Below are positions 9,200 through 17,506 of a stretch of DNA of 64,000 nucleotides, piece by piece. Under the pieces are notes generated by a model. The model was not told where the DNA came from. It was given only the letters and a program-made list of their open reading frames with translations, and searched no databases. Position 1 is the first letter of the stretch. Each line of letters opens with the position of its first letter. A program made the position numbers and the translations under genes. The stretch comes from Rothia sp. (in: high G+C Gram-positive bacteria). Lineage in GTDB: Bacteria; Actinomycetota; Actinomycetes; Actinomycetales; Micrococcaceae. The stretch spans positions 62,001 through 126,000 of the forward strand of contig NZ_JAUNVZ010000008.1 of NCBI RefSeq assembly GCF_030540545.1. The letters run 5' to 3'.

Positions 9200-9282
9200 G
9201 CCTTGCGTGAGCAATGTATATAGACACAGTGTGGGTAGTTTATATAGGGCGCCCTGTGGGTGCCGCGGTGTATTATATATAG
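9176..9282. repeat. degenerate 24 bp tandem repeat ending in TATATAG
   Basis: Units at 9176-9199 and 9200-9223 differ at one base; 9224-9247 is a diverged unit of the same length, and 9248-9282 a longer degenerate one. Every unit ends in TATATAG. The first unit encodes the end and stop codon of the PHP protein. Confidence 0.8.
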
Positions 9283-10012
9283 GTGCTATGTGGGCGTTTA
9301 TCTGGGGTGTTGGCGGAGCTATTGCTAAGGTATCAACCTTGCCCCAGGGGTGCGCCGATATAGGCCCGCCCCGCTTTTTCGCACCGGGCAACTCCAACTG
9401 AGGTAATACTGCGTGCTTAACGGCACAGCCCGCTGACCTCGTGCCCTCACGACCCTCCCGGAGTTCCTTTTTAACAGTGCGGAAGCCTTAAAACAACCGC
9501 TAGCGGTAACATGTGCGCACGCATATCTCGAATATGTCACTAAACCTTCAATAAATAGTTGATACGTTACTCAATTCCCGCTTGAAACCCGCGGCCGGGG
9601 TGTGATTAAGTCTTAAATTTCTGCGGCTCATAATGCTTGCAAGCGCCCCCGGATGCGGTATGATTGTCCATGAATCATTACGAATTTGCGGCATTTTTGC
9701 CACAATCTTCACGAAACGGTACCGCGCACACCCGCTTCAGTGCGGGGGTGGAGTGCTGAAACGTTATCCATCCTCATCTGATAACGGCGGCACGGCGCCC
9801 GGAAATAGTGAAGATTTCGAGGAGACGCCACCGACAGGACTGGCGCCCGCGCCTGTGGTAAAGTTGCGTCTCTGATTCACACAGGCTTTCCCGCCTTGAA
9901 GGCTATCACTCACTCACCTGAGCTAGATACCTGCGAGAGGGAGAGAGCGCCCCGCTTCATATGGGCGGACGCGCTTCAATATTCACTTTGTCTAGATACC
10001 TCGAGGATCTAC
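9283..10012. other. gene-free stretch upstream of the glycine-rich protein gene
   Basis: About 730 bp with no convincing coding sequence: the open frames (for example 9633-9875) lack a ribosome binding site, domains and codon bias. It holds a repeated CTAGATACCT...GAG motif at about 9923 and 9993 just before the next gene. No tRNA, tmRNA or RNase P RNA signature was seen. It probably contains the promoter and a long leader of the strongly biased gene that follows. Confidence 0.5.
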
Positions 10013-11410
10013 ATGGAAAACACTAACATTTCCCGCCGTAAGGTGGTTGCCGGTGCTGCATGGGCAGCTCCGGTTGTTGCTGCCTCGGCAGTAGTGCCGG
10101 CGTACGCGGCGTCGAACTGCACCGATTTCAACACTACCGCTACTTTGGGTAACACTACTACCGACGGTTCGCTCGTTACCAAGACCTTCACCGTTCCGAC
10201 CGGCGTGACTTCGATTAAGTTCACCGTGGTGGGCGCAGCTGGTGGTGGCGGCCGTGGTGCTTCTGCAGGTCTGAACTACGCTGGTGGTGCTGGTGCTCAG
10301 GTAACCGGCACCCTGGCTGTGACCCCCGGCCAGACCCTGACTCTGACTGCTGCCGGTGGCGGTATTCAGAACTACAACAAGTTCAACTCTAACTCCGGCC
10401 CCAACTTCGCGGGTGACACCTGGTTCCACAATACCGGTGGTAAGGGTTGGAACGGTGCAAACGGTGGTGACACCGCTAACCTGTGGGATGACCACATTAG
10501 CGATGCAGACAGCCTGACCAACGGTGAAATGAATAAGCGTAAGGGCAATATCTTCGCTCACCAGAATGTTACCGAGCAGTACCCCCTGCCCCAGGCTGGC
10601 GGTAATCCGACCAACCTGCTCTACGCTCGTGCAACCCCGCGTTACGGTGGTTCCGGCGGTGGCGCATCCGCTCTGCTGCTTGACGGCGACCTGGTCGCTG
10701 TTGCCGGTGGCGGCGGCGGTGCGGGTATCGGTTGGTCCGCTAACTACCCGCAGGCTACTGCACCCACTGGTTCTGTTTTCGCTAACAGCTCTGCACCCGG
10801 TGGCTACGCAGGTACCAGCCCCAACGCACCCTCGGTCACCTGGAACACTCAGACCGGTAGCTTCGTGACTACCGTTACCCCCGGTGGTAACGGCGCAACC
10901 TCCAGCGGCGGCACCATTACTCCGGGTACCGCAGCTTCGGCTGGTACCAGCACCGTGAATGCATCCGGTTACGTTAACAAGACCAATGCAAACGGTACCT
11001 TCTACTCGCGCAATGCTGCATCGGTTGCTGGTGGCACCTACGCGGGCGCAAGCTCCGACTGGGGTATGACTGCTGTATACCAGGGCGAAGCTCCCGGTAG
11101 CGGTAACTACCAGGCAGCAGCTATGATCAGCCCCGGTGCGGGTGGCGGTGGCTACGGTGGCGGCGCTTCGGGCGTTTCCGTTGCAAGCTCTTACCAGGCT
11201 ACTTCCCCGGACTCGGCAGGTAAGTACAACGTTATTGGTGCAATTCATGGCTCCGGTGGTGGCGCTGGTGGTTCCTTCGTGAGCACCAAGCTGGCTTCTG
11301 ACGGTGCTATTGCAACCGCTAACAACGCTAACACCGTTGGTGGTAGCCGCGTAAACGGTAACATCGTTCTGAGCTACTGCACCGACAACGGTGGCACTGT
11401 TTCCCTCTAA
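10013..11410 (+). CDS. Tat-exported glycine-rich surface or secreted protein
   Basis: A 465-residue protein starting at MENTNISRR, with GAGG upstream; a longer frame begins at 9896 but would bury the signal peptide. The N-terminus has a twin-arginine motif (SRRKVVAG), a hydrophobic stretch and a cleavage region ending AYA-A, so export through the Tat pathway is likely. The mature part opens with a short beta-rich domain (KTFTVPTGVTSIKFTVVGAAGGG, split here as KTFTVPTGVT and KFTVVGAAGGG) and then many GGG, GGAG and GGYGGG loops, as in bacterial glycine-rich repeat proteins. One Cys lies near each end (CTDF, SYCTD), possibly a disulfide. No LPxTG or membrane anchor is present. Codons are strongly optimised (ACC, AAC, GGT), pointing to high expression. 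Adhesin or matrix role is a guess. Confidence 0.75.
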   Translation: MENTNISRRKVVAGAAWAAPVVAASAVVPAYAASNCTDFNTTATLGNTTTDGSLVTKTFTVPTGVTSIKFTVVGAAGGGGRGASAGLNYAGGAGAQVTGTLAVTPGQTLTLTAAGGGIQNYNKFNSNSGPNFAGDTWFHNTGGKGWNGANGGDTANLWDDHISDADSLTNGEMNKRKGNIFAHQNVTEQYPLPQAGGNPTNLLYARATPRYGGSGGGASALLLDGDLVAVAGGGGGAGIGWSANYPQATAPTGSVFANSSAPGGYAGTSPNAPSVTWNTQTGSFVTTVTPGGNGATSSGGTITPGTAASAGTSTVNASGYVNKTNANGTFYSRNAASVAGGTYAGASSDWGMTAVYQGEAPGSGNYQAAAMISPGAGGGGYGGGASGVSVASSYQATSPDSAGKYNVIGAIHGSGGGAGGSFVSTKLASDGAIATANNANTVGGSRVNGNIVLSYCTDNGGTVSL

Positions 11411-11450
11411 GCCTAGTGCTTAGAAGAACAGAGCACCTGCTCTAGCTGAT

Positions 11451-11500
11451 AAACACACCCGTGGGGTGGCGGTTTTCCCGCTACTTCACGGGTGTGTTTT
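11451..11500 (+). terminator. intrinsic terminator of the glycine-rich protein gene
   Basis: Perfect 13 bp arms AAACACACCCGTG/CACGGGTGTGTTT flank a smaller GCGG/CCGC hairpin; the outer stem ends in TTTT-C-TT. Confidence 0.85.
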
Positions 11501-11555
11501 CTTATCTCCCTGTCCCTCTTCCCCGTTCTTATCTCTCTCGGTTTTATCCCCTCCC

Positions 11556-11627
11556 CCCGTTTTGGGCGCAATATGTTGCTTTGGGCGCAGATAATTTGCG
11601 CCCGTTGTGACTTTTGCGCCCAAACCG
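11556..11627 (+). repeat. GGGCGCA nested-palindrome element, copy 2
   Basis: Same element as at 4828, between the glycine-rich protein terminator and the toxin gene. All four boxes are intact in spacing; the third is followed by GTTGTGA instead of AATGTTA. Confidence 0.8.
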
Positions 11628-11754
11628 ATCTCACTCGCCTGGTTTTGGTGGTTGATGAGTATATTCGTCGGGCTTGGCAGGGGAGAACCTAGCACTGGAG
11701 CTTGTATCCATTGCACTTACCCCACAGCATACAAGCGCAATACACTCCCATTTC

Positions 11755-11772
11755 TGTAGCCTATGGGCTACA
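11755..11772. promoter_or_regulatory. probable operator of the toxin-antitoxin operon
   Basis: Perfect 7 bp palindrome arms TGTAGCC-TATG-GGCTACA end 8 bp before the toxin start codon, which is where the antitoxin of such operons usually binds for autoregulation. Confidence 0.55.
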
Positions 11773-11780
11773 CTTAAGGT

Positions 11781-12092
11781 ATGGAGATAATCCGAACAGA
11801 AACCTACGATCGGTGGTTCCGCAAGCTTAAGGACGTGCAGGGCAAGGCGCGTATCAATATTGCTCTGCGCCGGTGCGAACTTGCTGGGAAGATAGTAGGC
11901 GATGTGAAGCCAGTAGGAAACGCGGTGATGGAACTGCGCATACATACTGGCCCTGGGTATCGTATCTACTACACCTTTGAAGGCGATACTCTGATGCTGT
12001 TACTTATTGGCGGTGACAAAAGCACCCAACAGCGTGACATAGATGCAGCGCATAAAATGGCGCATGATATTCGAAGGAAGAACGATGACTGA
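11781..12092 (+). CDS. RelE/ParE-superfamily toxin (HigB/Gp49-like)
   Basis: A 103-residue basic protein. It matches the 'addiction module killer protein' group: N-terminal ETYDRWFRKLKD, then ARINIALRRCE, a conserved VGNAVMELRIHTGPGYRIYY core and LLIGGDKSTQQRDI near the end. Proteins of this family are usually mRNA interferases acting at the ribosome. The downstream antitoxin start overlaps its last codons, and toxin-first order is normal for this HigBA-like type. A palindrome just upstream is a likely operator. The cassette sits between two direct copies of the GGGCGCA element, which suggests it is mobile or recently acquired. Confidence 0.9.
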   Translation: MEIIRTETYDRWFRKLKDVQGKARINIALRRCELAGKIVGDVKPVGNAVMELRIHTGPGYRIYYTFEGDTLMLLLIGGDKSTQQRDIDAAHKMAHDIRRKNDD

Positions 12093-12372
12093 AGTACTTA
12101 ACCGCTGGGACGTCAGCGACTACCTAGCCACTGATGAGGATATTATTGCGTATTTGAATGCTGCTCTTGAAGACCCTGACTCGCGTATCCTGCAAGCGGC
12201 ACTGGGGGATATTGCTAAGGCTCGTGGTATGAGCCGTGTCGCGAATACGGCTGATCTTAACCGTGAATCCTTGTATAAAGCACTCTCTACTAATGGTAAT
12301 CCGTCGTGGAATACGATGCGTAAAATATTTGATGCTCTTGGATTACAGCTTGAAGTGCGGGTAGCTGCTTAA
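12085..12372 (+). CDS. HTH antitoxin of the addiction-module antidote family
   Basis: A 95-residue protein starting at MTEVLNRWDV; the ATG overlaps the toxin stop by 8 nt, implying translational coupling. The N-terminal half (YLATDEDIIAYLNAALEDPD) is the toxin-binding part usual in this family. The C-terminal half is a helix-turn-helix (KARGMSRVANTADLNRESLYKAL), followed by SWNTMRKIFDALGLQLEV. It should neutralise the upstream toxin and repress the operon. The stop lies only 5 bp before GGGCGCA element copy 3. Confidence 0.9.
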   Translation: MTEVLNRWDVSDYLATDEDIIAYLNAALEDPDSRILQAALGDIAKARGMSRVANTADLNRESLYKALSTNGNPSWNTMRKIFDALGLQLEVRVAA

Positions 12373-12377
12373 CATCT

Positions 12378-12454
12378 CCCCGTTTTGGGCGCAATGTGTT
12401 GCTTTGGGCGCAGAAAAATTGCGCCCAATGTTACTTTCTGCGCCCAAACCGGGG
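12378..12454 (+). repeat. GGGCGCA nested-palindrome element, copy 3
   Basis: Best preserved copy: outer arms CCCGTTTTGGGCGCA and TGCGCCCAAACCGGG, inner arms TTGGGCGCA and TGCGCCCAA. Lies between the convergent antitoxin and methyltransferase genes, where it might also act as a bidirectional terminator. Confidence 0.85.
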
Positions 12455-12460
12455 GAGGGG

Positions 12461-13738
12461 TTAAGAAGCAGCGCGTTTCTTCGCCAACTCCTGACGTCGC
12501 CGCTCACGCCGCAAATGCTCACGCGCCTGCACACGCAATTGCTTCTCCACAGCATCCGTGGAGGAATGCCGCACAAACTCGCAGGCAGCACCCTCTACCG
12601 GCTGCACCTGCTGCTGCAACTTCACCCGCTGCGCCGCCAATGCCTTACGCGAAGCCGCCATCAACGCATCCCGCGAGGTACCGCCACGAACCCCCACACT
12701 ACGATGCGGCGTAAACAACACCGACGCACCGCGAGGCACCCCGCGATACGCCTGCAAAGACGTTTCGCTCGCATTCAAACGGTGCGCCATCGTCTCAATA
12801 GCGCTCGGGTTCTGATCAACACACACGAACTTACGACCCAGCGAAGCCGCCGCCGCACCCGTCGTACCCGAGCCGGCAAAGAAATCCAGCACCCAATCGC
12901 CCGGACGCGAGGACGCCGCAATCATACGGCGCAACAAACCAACCGGCTTCTGCGTGGGGTAGCCAGTCTTCTCTTTGCCTGTGGGAGAAACAATCGTATG
13001 CCACCACACATCCGTGGGCAGCTTACCGCGAGCCGCTTTCTCCTCGGTCACCAAAGAAGGCGCCATATAGGGTTCGCGATCCACCTCAGCCGTATTAAAA
13101 TAATAGCTGCGAGAATTCTTTACATACACCAAAATATTATCGTGCTTTGTCGGCCAGCGGCGGGTAGATTTAGCGCCGTAATCATACGCCCAAATCAATT
13201 CGTTCAAAAAACAATCGCGGCCAAAAATCATATCGCACATAATCTTGGCATAATGCACCTCACGCCAATCTAAATGCAAATACAGGGTGCCGTCCTCAGC
13301 GAGCAGACGGTGAGCCTCGCGAATACGCGGCTCCAAAAACGCCCAATAATCCTCAAAAGAATCAGAATAGCTAGCAATAGTCTGCAAAACAGTACTATAA
13401 CTCTTACCCTTAAACCCGGTACGCTGCGCAGAATCCTGCCCGCCAGAGCCCTTAGAATCACCCTGCGCATCGGCAGAACGCGCACTATAGGAACGGCGCG
13501 TCTGCGGCTTACCCGTATTAAACGGCGGGTCAATATAAATCACCGTAAACGATGCATCAGGCAGAGTACGCAGGTACTCCAAATTATCCGCCTGCACCAG
13601 CAGCGACGGACCGGCCGGATCAAACACCGGGTCAGTGGCCGCCGGGGCGGGGGAGGCAGAACGGGCGTGGGCGCGCGCCGCTTTTGCGGTGGCCTGCGCA
13701 TCAGCATGATGGGTGGGCGAAAGATGAGAAGCAGACAT
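12461..13738 (-). CDS. solitary site-specific DNA methyltransferase (N4/N6 amino type, beta-class order)
   Basis: A 425-residue protein. After an Ala/His-rich leader it shows catalytic motif IV (IDPPFNTG, about residue 70), the segment LYLHLDWREVHYAK, and near residue 255 the S-adenosylmethionine motif I (DFFAGSGTT) followed by GRKFVCVDQN. Motif IV before motif I is the beta-class arrangement of adenine-N6/cytosine-N4 methylases. The C-terminal 150 residues are basic and Ala/Arg-rich. No restriction endonuclease or specificity subunit is next to it, so it may be an orphan regulatory methylase or one left from a lost restriction system. The start is 9 bp after the DEAD-box helicase stop, so the two are cotranscribed. 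Confidence 0.88.
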   Translation of the reverse strand: MSASHLSPTHHADAQATAKAARAHARSASPAPAATDPVFDPAGPSLLVQADNLEYLRTLPDASFTVIYIDPPFNTGKPQTRRSYSARSADAQGDSKGSGGQDSAQRTGFKGKSYSTVLQTIASYSDSFEDYWAFLEPRIREAHRLLAEDGTLYLHLDWREVHYAKIMCDMIFGRDCFLNELIWAYDYGAKSTRRWPTKHDNILVYVKNSRSYYFNTAEVDREPYMAPSLVTEEKAARGKLPTDVWWHTIVSPTGKEKTGYPTQKPVGLLRRMIAASSRPGDWVLDFFAGSGTTGAAAASLGRKFVCVDQNPSAIETMAHRLNASETSLQAYRGVPRGASVLFTPHRSVGVRGGTSRDALMAASRKALAAQRVKLQQQVQPVEGAACEFVRHSSTDAVEKQLRVQAREHLRRERRRQELAKKRAAS

Positions 13739-13747
13739 AGTGTGGAA

Positions 13748-15331
13748 CTATTCGCCCTCAACCACGCGGCGGGTACGACGACGCGGCCTGCGGGTACGCT
13801 GACCCTGCTCGCCGCCCTCAGCCTGTGCTCGCTGCTCACCGCGAGGCTGAGCATTATCGGCCCCGGCCTGCTCGCCCTCTACACGGCGGGTACGGCGGCG
13901 GGAAGAAGAACGGGTGCGCTCAGCGTTAGTGCCGCGCTCAGCACCATCGCGGCGCTCACCGCGAGAAGAATTACTGCCACCGCGGCCACGCGAACCCGAA
14001 CGCGAAGAACCGCGCTCGGAACGAGAACCGCGGCCACGCTCACGGCCATCCCCGTAATCCTCCAGACGCTCCGCATCCAAACCCTCCAGGGTGCGCTCGG
14101 CGCGCGGCAGACGACCCTTGGTGCCCGCCGGAATATTCAAATCATAGAACAGGTGCTCAGAGGAAGAGTAGGTTTCTACCGGGTCGGGCACACCAAGCTC
14201 CAGGGCGTCGTTAATATGACGCCAACGCGGCACATCCTCCCAATCCACAAAGGTCACAGCGGTGCCCTCATTGCCGGCGCGGCCGGTGCGGCCGGTACGG
14301 TGCAGGTAGGTTTTCTCATCCTCGGGCACACGGTGGTTAATCACATGGGTCACATCTTCCACGTCAATACCGCGGGCTGCCACGTCGGTTGCCACCAGAA
14401 TATCCACCTTGCCGTTGCGGAAGGCACGCAGCGCCTGCTCACGTGCACCCTGGTTGAGGTCACCGTGCAGGGGAGCGGCGGCGAAACCACGGCTGATCAG
14501 CTCATCTGCCACGCGCGCGGCGTCACGCTTAGTCTTGGTGAAAATCACGGTGCGGCCACGGCCCTCGGCGCGCAGAATACGGCCGAGCATTTCGTCCTTA
14601 TCCATGTGATGCACACGGTAGACCACCTGACGGATCGACGCCTTGGTTTTGGCCTGGTCGTCCGGGTTGGTGGCGGTAATACGCATGGGCTTGGTCATGT
14701 ACTGGCGCGCGATAGCGACGACCGGGCCGGGCATAGTTGCCGAGAAGAGCATGGTCTGGCGCTTTTCGGGCAGGTAATCCAGGATCTTTTCAACCGGTTC
14801 CTGGAAGCCCAGATCAAGCATTTCGTCGGCTTCGTCCAGGACGACCATGGAGATCTGGGAGAGGTTCAGGTCACCGCGCTGGTACAGGTCAATCACTCGG
14901 CCGGGGGTGCCCACAATGACCTCAACGCCGCGCTGCAGCAGCTGGATCTGCTTGTCCATGGGCGCACCGCCGTAGATGGTGGCTACGCGCGCATTGCGCA
15001 GCTTGGCAGCCAAAGCGAGGTCGTCGCCCACCTGCAGTGCCAGTTCGCGGGTGGGGACGAGGATGAGCGCCTGCGGTGCGCCGGGGGTGGGCAGTGCATC
15101 CCAGCCTTCGTCCTCGCGGCCGATAACGCGCTGGATCACGGGCAGACCGAAGCCGAGGGTTTTACCGGTGCCGGTTTTTGCCTGGCCGATAATGTCGTGG
15201 CCGGTCAGGGCTACGGGCAGGGTCATTTCCTGGATGGGGAAGGGGTGAGTGATACCGGCTTGCGCCAGGGCTTCGGCGATGTCTTCGCGCACGCCGCATT
15301 CAACAAAAGTCTTGGGAGCTTGTTCGGTCAT
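13748..15331 (-). CDS. DEAD-box ATP-dependent RNA helicase (RhlE/CsdA-like)
   Basis: A 527-residue protein with the full motif set: Q motif (PFPIQEM), motif I AKTGTGKT, PTRELA, TPGR, DEAD, SAT, and the C-terminal HRTGRTGRAG. After about residue 400 comes a long low-complexity tail rich in Arg, Gly, Ser and Glu, with RGG-like and TRRPRRRTRR stretches, typical of RNA-binding tails of actinobacterial helicases that act in ribosome assembly, mRNA turnover or cold adaptation. First gene of a minus-strand operon with the DNA methyltransferase. The start ATG has GAAAGAACATC upstream (reverse strand), a usable ribosome binding site. Confidence 0.93.
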   Translation of the reverse strand: MTEQAPKTFVECGVREDIAEALAQAGITHPFPIQEMTLPVALTGHDIIGQAKTGTGKTLGFGLPVIQRVIGREDEGWDALPTPGAPQALILVPTRELALQVGDDLALAAKLRNARVATIYGGAPMDKQIQLLQRGVEVIVGTPGRVIDLYQRGDLNLSQISMVVLDEADEMLDLGFQEPVEKILDYLPEKRQTMLFSATMPGPVVAIARQYMTKPMRITATNPDDQAKTKASIRQVVYRVHHMDKDEMLGRILRAEGRGRTVIFTKTKRDAARVADELISRGFAAAPLHGDLNQGAREQALRAFRNGKVDILVATDVAARGIDVEDVTHVINHRVPEDEKTYLHRTGRTGRAGNEGTAVTFVDWEDVPRWRHINDALELGVPDPVETYSSSEHLFYDLNIPAGTKGRLPRAERTLEGLDAERLEDYGDGRERGRGSRSERGSSRSGSRGRGGSNSSRGERRDGAERGTNAERTRSSSRRRTRRVEGEQAGADNAQPRGEQRAQAEGGEQGQRTRRPRRRTRRVVEGE

Positions 15332-15720
15332 GATGTTCTTTCACGCTCAAAGGTTGATAGCCGATCGCGGTTCTGCATGCGGTGCGCCGTGCAGGCTGCT
15401 GGCCGCTGGTAGGGAAGCGATTCATTATTACGGGCGACCGGTCAATCACTTAACCCTCTAATATTAACCCGAAGCGGCGCAGAATGCACCCTCGGGCTGC
15501 GGGTGATATACGCCCTGTTCTTATGCCGTTTTGGGCGCAATTTGTAACAACGGGCGCAATTTTCCTGCGCCCAATGTTACTTTTTGCGCCCAAACCGGGG
15601 AGGGAGAATACAAGTATCCCCGGCAGCCGCCGCATTATGCGGGCAGGATACCGGGGACACTCAGAGACTATCCGGGGATAGGCGCGAAACTTTAGGGGCG
15701 CCGGATGCGGCACCGGAACT
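15332..15720. other. intergenic region with element copy 4 and a GC-rich hairpin
   Basis: 389 bp between the DUF3107 gene and the helicase, both on the minus strand. It contains GGGCGCA element copy 4 and, at about 15615-15660, an inverted repeat TCCCCGG/CCGGGGA around CCGC/GCGG, a possible terminator of the DUF3107 gene. No small gene seen. The helicase promoter should be near 15340-15420. Confidence 0.5.
15526..15600 (+). repeat. GGGCGCA nested-palindrome element, copy 4
   Basis: Same orientation as the others. Its inner stem is changed to GTAACAACGGGCGCA opposite TGCGCCCAATGTTAC, which pairs better over the GTAAC/GTTAC part than the other copies do. Confidence 0.8.
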
Positions 15721-15942
15721 TTAGGCAGCGAAGCCTACGCGGCGCTTTTCTTCGGTACCGAGCTCTACGTAACCGATCTGCGCGCCGGAGATCAGGGTGG
15801 TTGCGCCCTTTTCATCGACCAGTTCCAGCAGGGTGCCGTTGGTCAGGGCTTCGGAGACCTTGGCGCGGATTGCGTCAATCTCTTCCTTGGATTCGATGAT
15901 GATTTCGCGGGTCAGGTGGCGTACACCGATTTTGATTTCCAT
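15721..15942 (-). CDS. DUF3107 domain-containing small protein
   Basis: A 73-residue protein starting MEIKIGVRHL, with GGAGC just upstream. It matches the DUF3107 family in length and pattern: a short beta strand (EIKIGV), a segment REIIIESKEEIDAI, a helix, then GATTLISGAQIGYVELG and a basic tail. DUF3107 proteins are found throughout actinobacteria, often near helicase genes, with no known function. Here the nearest co-directional gene is the DEAD-box helicase, about 390 bp away, probably a separate transcript. Confidence 0.85.
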   Translation of the reverse strand: MEIKIGVRHLTREIIIESKEEIDAIRAKVSEALTNGTLLELVDEKGATTLISGAQIGYVELGTEEKRRVGFAA

Positions 15943-16043
15943 AATGCTCCTTTGAGGTATCGCCGGGTGGCTATCAATTACTTCTAAGTGTACCCGCCCG
16001 CCACTGATTCTGGGCTTTATGCGCTCAGAGCTTAGGGAATTAC

Positions 16044-17288
16044 CTAGTCAGTAATATCAATTCCATACAGAGCCTCAAGAGCAGCAATGTACTCATCGGT
16101 TCGACCCAGAGCAGCCAATTGCTTAGCACGCATCATGGGAGTGTGCAGCAGGGACTTGACCATGCGTCGCATAGCAACCTCAAGGTGCTCAGCGGCGGCA
16201 CCGCATCCATAGTGTGCACGTGCCTTTTCGAGCTCTTCATCCAACACCTGCATGGTGTGAGAGCGCAGCGCGACGATTGCCGAATCAATGGATCGGGTCT
16301 TTTGCTTGGCAATAAAGGTGCTAGTTTCGGATTCGACGATGGTGCGGGCGGTGTGTACTGCCTCTTCGGTTTCGGCAGGGGCGACTAGGCGTACCGATTC
16401 GAGGGTAATGAGTTCAACCTCGGGCAGGTCTGCTACGGCGGGGTCGAAGTCGCGGGAGAGTGCCAGATCCAGGATGGTGTGACGACCCGCGGGGATTTCG
16501 GAAGGATCCAGGGGCGCGGAGCCTCCGGAGCAGCCGATAATGACATCACTGGTTGCCATGGCGGCGTAGAGTCCGGTGTCTTCCACCGCGTTGATTTCGC
16601 GTTTTGCGGCGAATTCTTCGGCGCGGCCGGAGCGGGAGTAGACCCAGATATCTTCGCATCCGAGCTCGCGCAGGGCTGCAACGGTGGCACCCGCGTAGGC
16701 GCCGGTGCCGAAGATGAGCGCGCGGCGGTTTCCCCAGTCTTTTTCAGTGACGGCGTCTGCCAGTTCCAGAGCGACGGAGACGATGGAGCGTCCCTGTGCT
16801 CCCAGGGCGGTGTGTTGACCGACCTGCTTGGCGGTATGTGCCGCGTGTTCAAAAAGCTGAATGAGTTCGCTGGTGGCGGTGCCTTGCTCCTGCGCCTGGG
16901 TGAGTGCTCGGCGTACCTGACCTGCGATTTCACGCTCACCGACCACGGCGGATTCGAGCCCGGAGGCTACCGTAAAGAGGTGGTGCGCGGAGTCGGTATC
17001 GCGGTGAATTTCAAAGCTGGTTTCAACAATGTTCAGTGCCACATCTGCCGTGGAGGCGATGGCCTCGTAAATCATGGTGCTCACGGGTGCCAGGTGTTCG
17101 GCGACATCAATGTGCACGTATATTTCGAGGCGGTTGCAGGTGGAGAGCACCACGCTGCCACGCACGCCCAGTTGTTGGGCGGTGGGGGAGGTGAGGAGTT
17201 TGGGTACGATTGTGGCACCGTCGGCGAGGAGCGCGACGGTGGTCAGGTCTACTGTCCTGTGGCTGGCAACGAAAGCATAGGTAGTCAC
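16044..17288 (-). CDS. hemA: glutamyl-tRNA reductase
   Basis: A 414-residue protein that reduces glutamyl-tRNA to glutamate-1-semialdehyde, the committed step of C5-pathway tetrapyrrole synthesis. The N-terminal catalytic domain shows the active-site Cys in VVLSTCNRLEIY and the motif VVGEREIAGQVRRA. A Rossmann domain follows (IFGTGAYAGATVAALRELG) and then a C-terminal dimerisation helix. Start codon is GTG (MTTYAFV); only a weak ribosome binding site precedes it, consistent with tight control of this enzyme. It is transcribed divergently from hemE, with a 218 bp shared control region. Confidence 0.95.
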   Translation of the reverse strand: MTTYAFVASHRTVDLTTVALLADGATIVPKLLTSPTAQQLGVRGSVVLSTCNRLEIYVHIDVAEHLAPVSTMIYEAIASTADVALNIVETSFEIHRDTDSAHHLFTVASGLESAVVGEREIAGQVRRALTQAQEQGTATSELIQLFEHAAHTAKQVGQHTALGAQGRSIVSVALELADAVTEKDWGNRRALIFGTGAYAGATVAALRELGCEDIWVYSRSGRAEEFAAKREINAVEDTGLYAAMATSDVIIGCSGGSAPLDPSEIPAGRHTILDLALSRDFDPAVADLPEVELITLESVRLVAPAETEEAVHTARTIVESETSTFIAKQKTRSIDSAIVALRSHTMQVLDEELEKARAHYGCGAAAEHLEVAMRRMVKSLLHTPMMRAKQLAALGRTDEYIAALEALYGIDITD

Positions 17289-17383
17289 TAGTTTCTAATC
17301 ATAGCCATAAGGTGCCGGTGGGTGTAAAGCGAGTGTGACTTAGTGGGTAGAACGGTTAACCTGAGTTATCAAGCACGAGTTTA

Positions 17384-17405
17384 AGCTTAGGGTTAGCTTA
17401 GGGGA
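17384..17405. promoter_or_regulatory. candidate operator in the hemA-hemE divergent region
   Basis: Two direct repeats of AGCTTAGGG about 11 bp apart (one helical turn) lie midway between the divergent heme genes. The spacing suits a dimeric regulator on one face of the DNA. It recalls half of a DtxR-type iron box, but is not palindromic. Confidence 0.3.
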
Positions 17406-17506
17406 TAGGTGAACTTTTACTCCCCCAGTTTTAGGTGTACTTCAGGCGCTAGCATAAGTGACAGAGTGTCGCAAAAGAGCGCTCTAAAAACTGGCACACT
17501 GGGGGT

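Noticed and set aside
9633-9875. 80-codon frame in the gap before the glycine-rich protein
   Set aside because: No ribosome binding site, unusual composition and no recognisable motif.
9283-10012. RNase P RNA or tmRNA in the long gap
   Set aside because: None of the conserved core sequences of these RNAs is present on either strand.
17381-17410. True DtxR/IdeR iron box between hemA and hemE
   Set aside because: Only half-site similarity; the sequence is a direct repeat, not the 19 bp palindrome.
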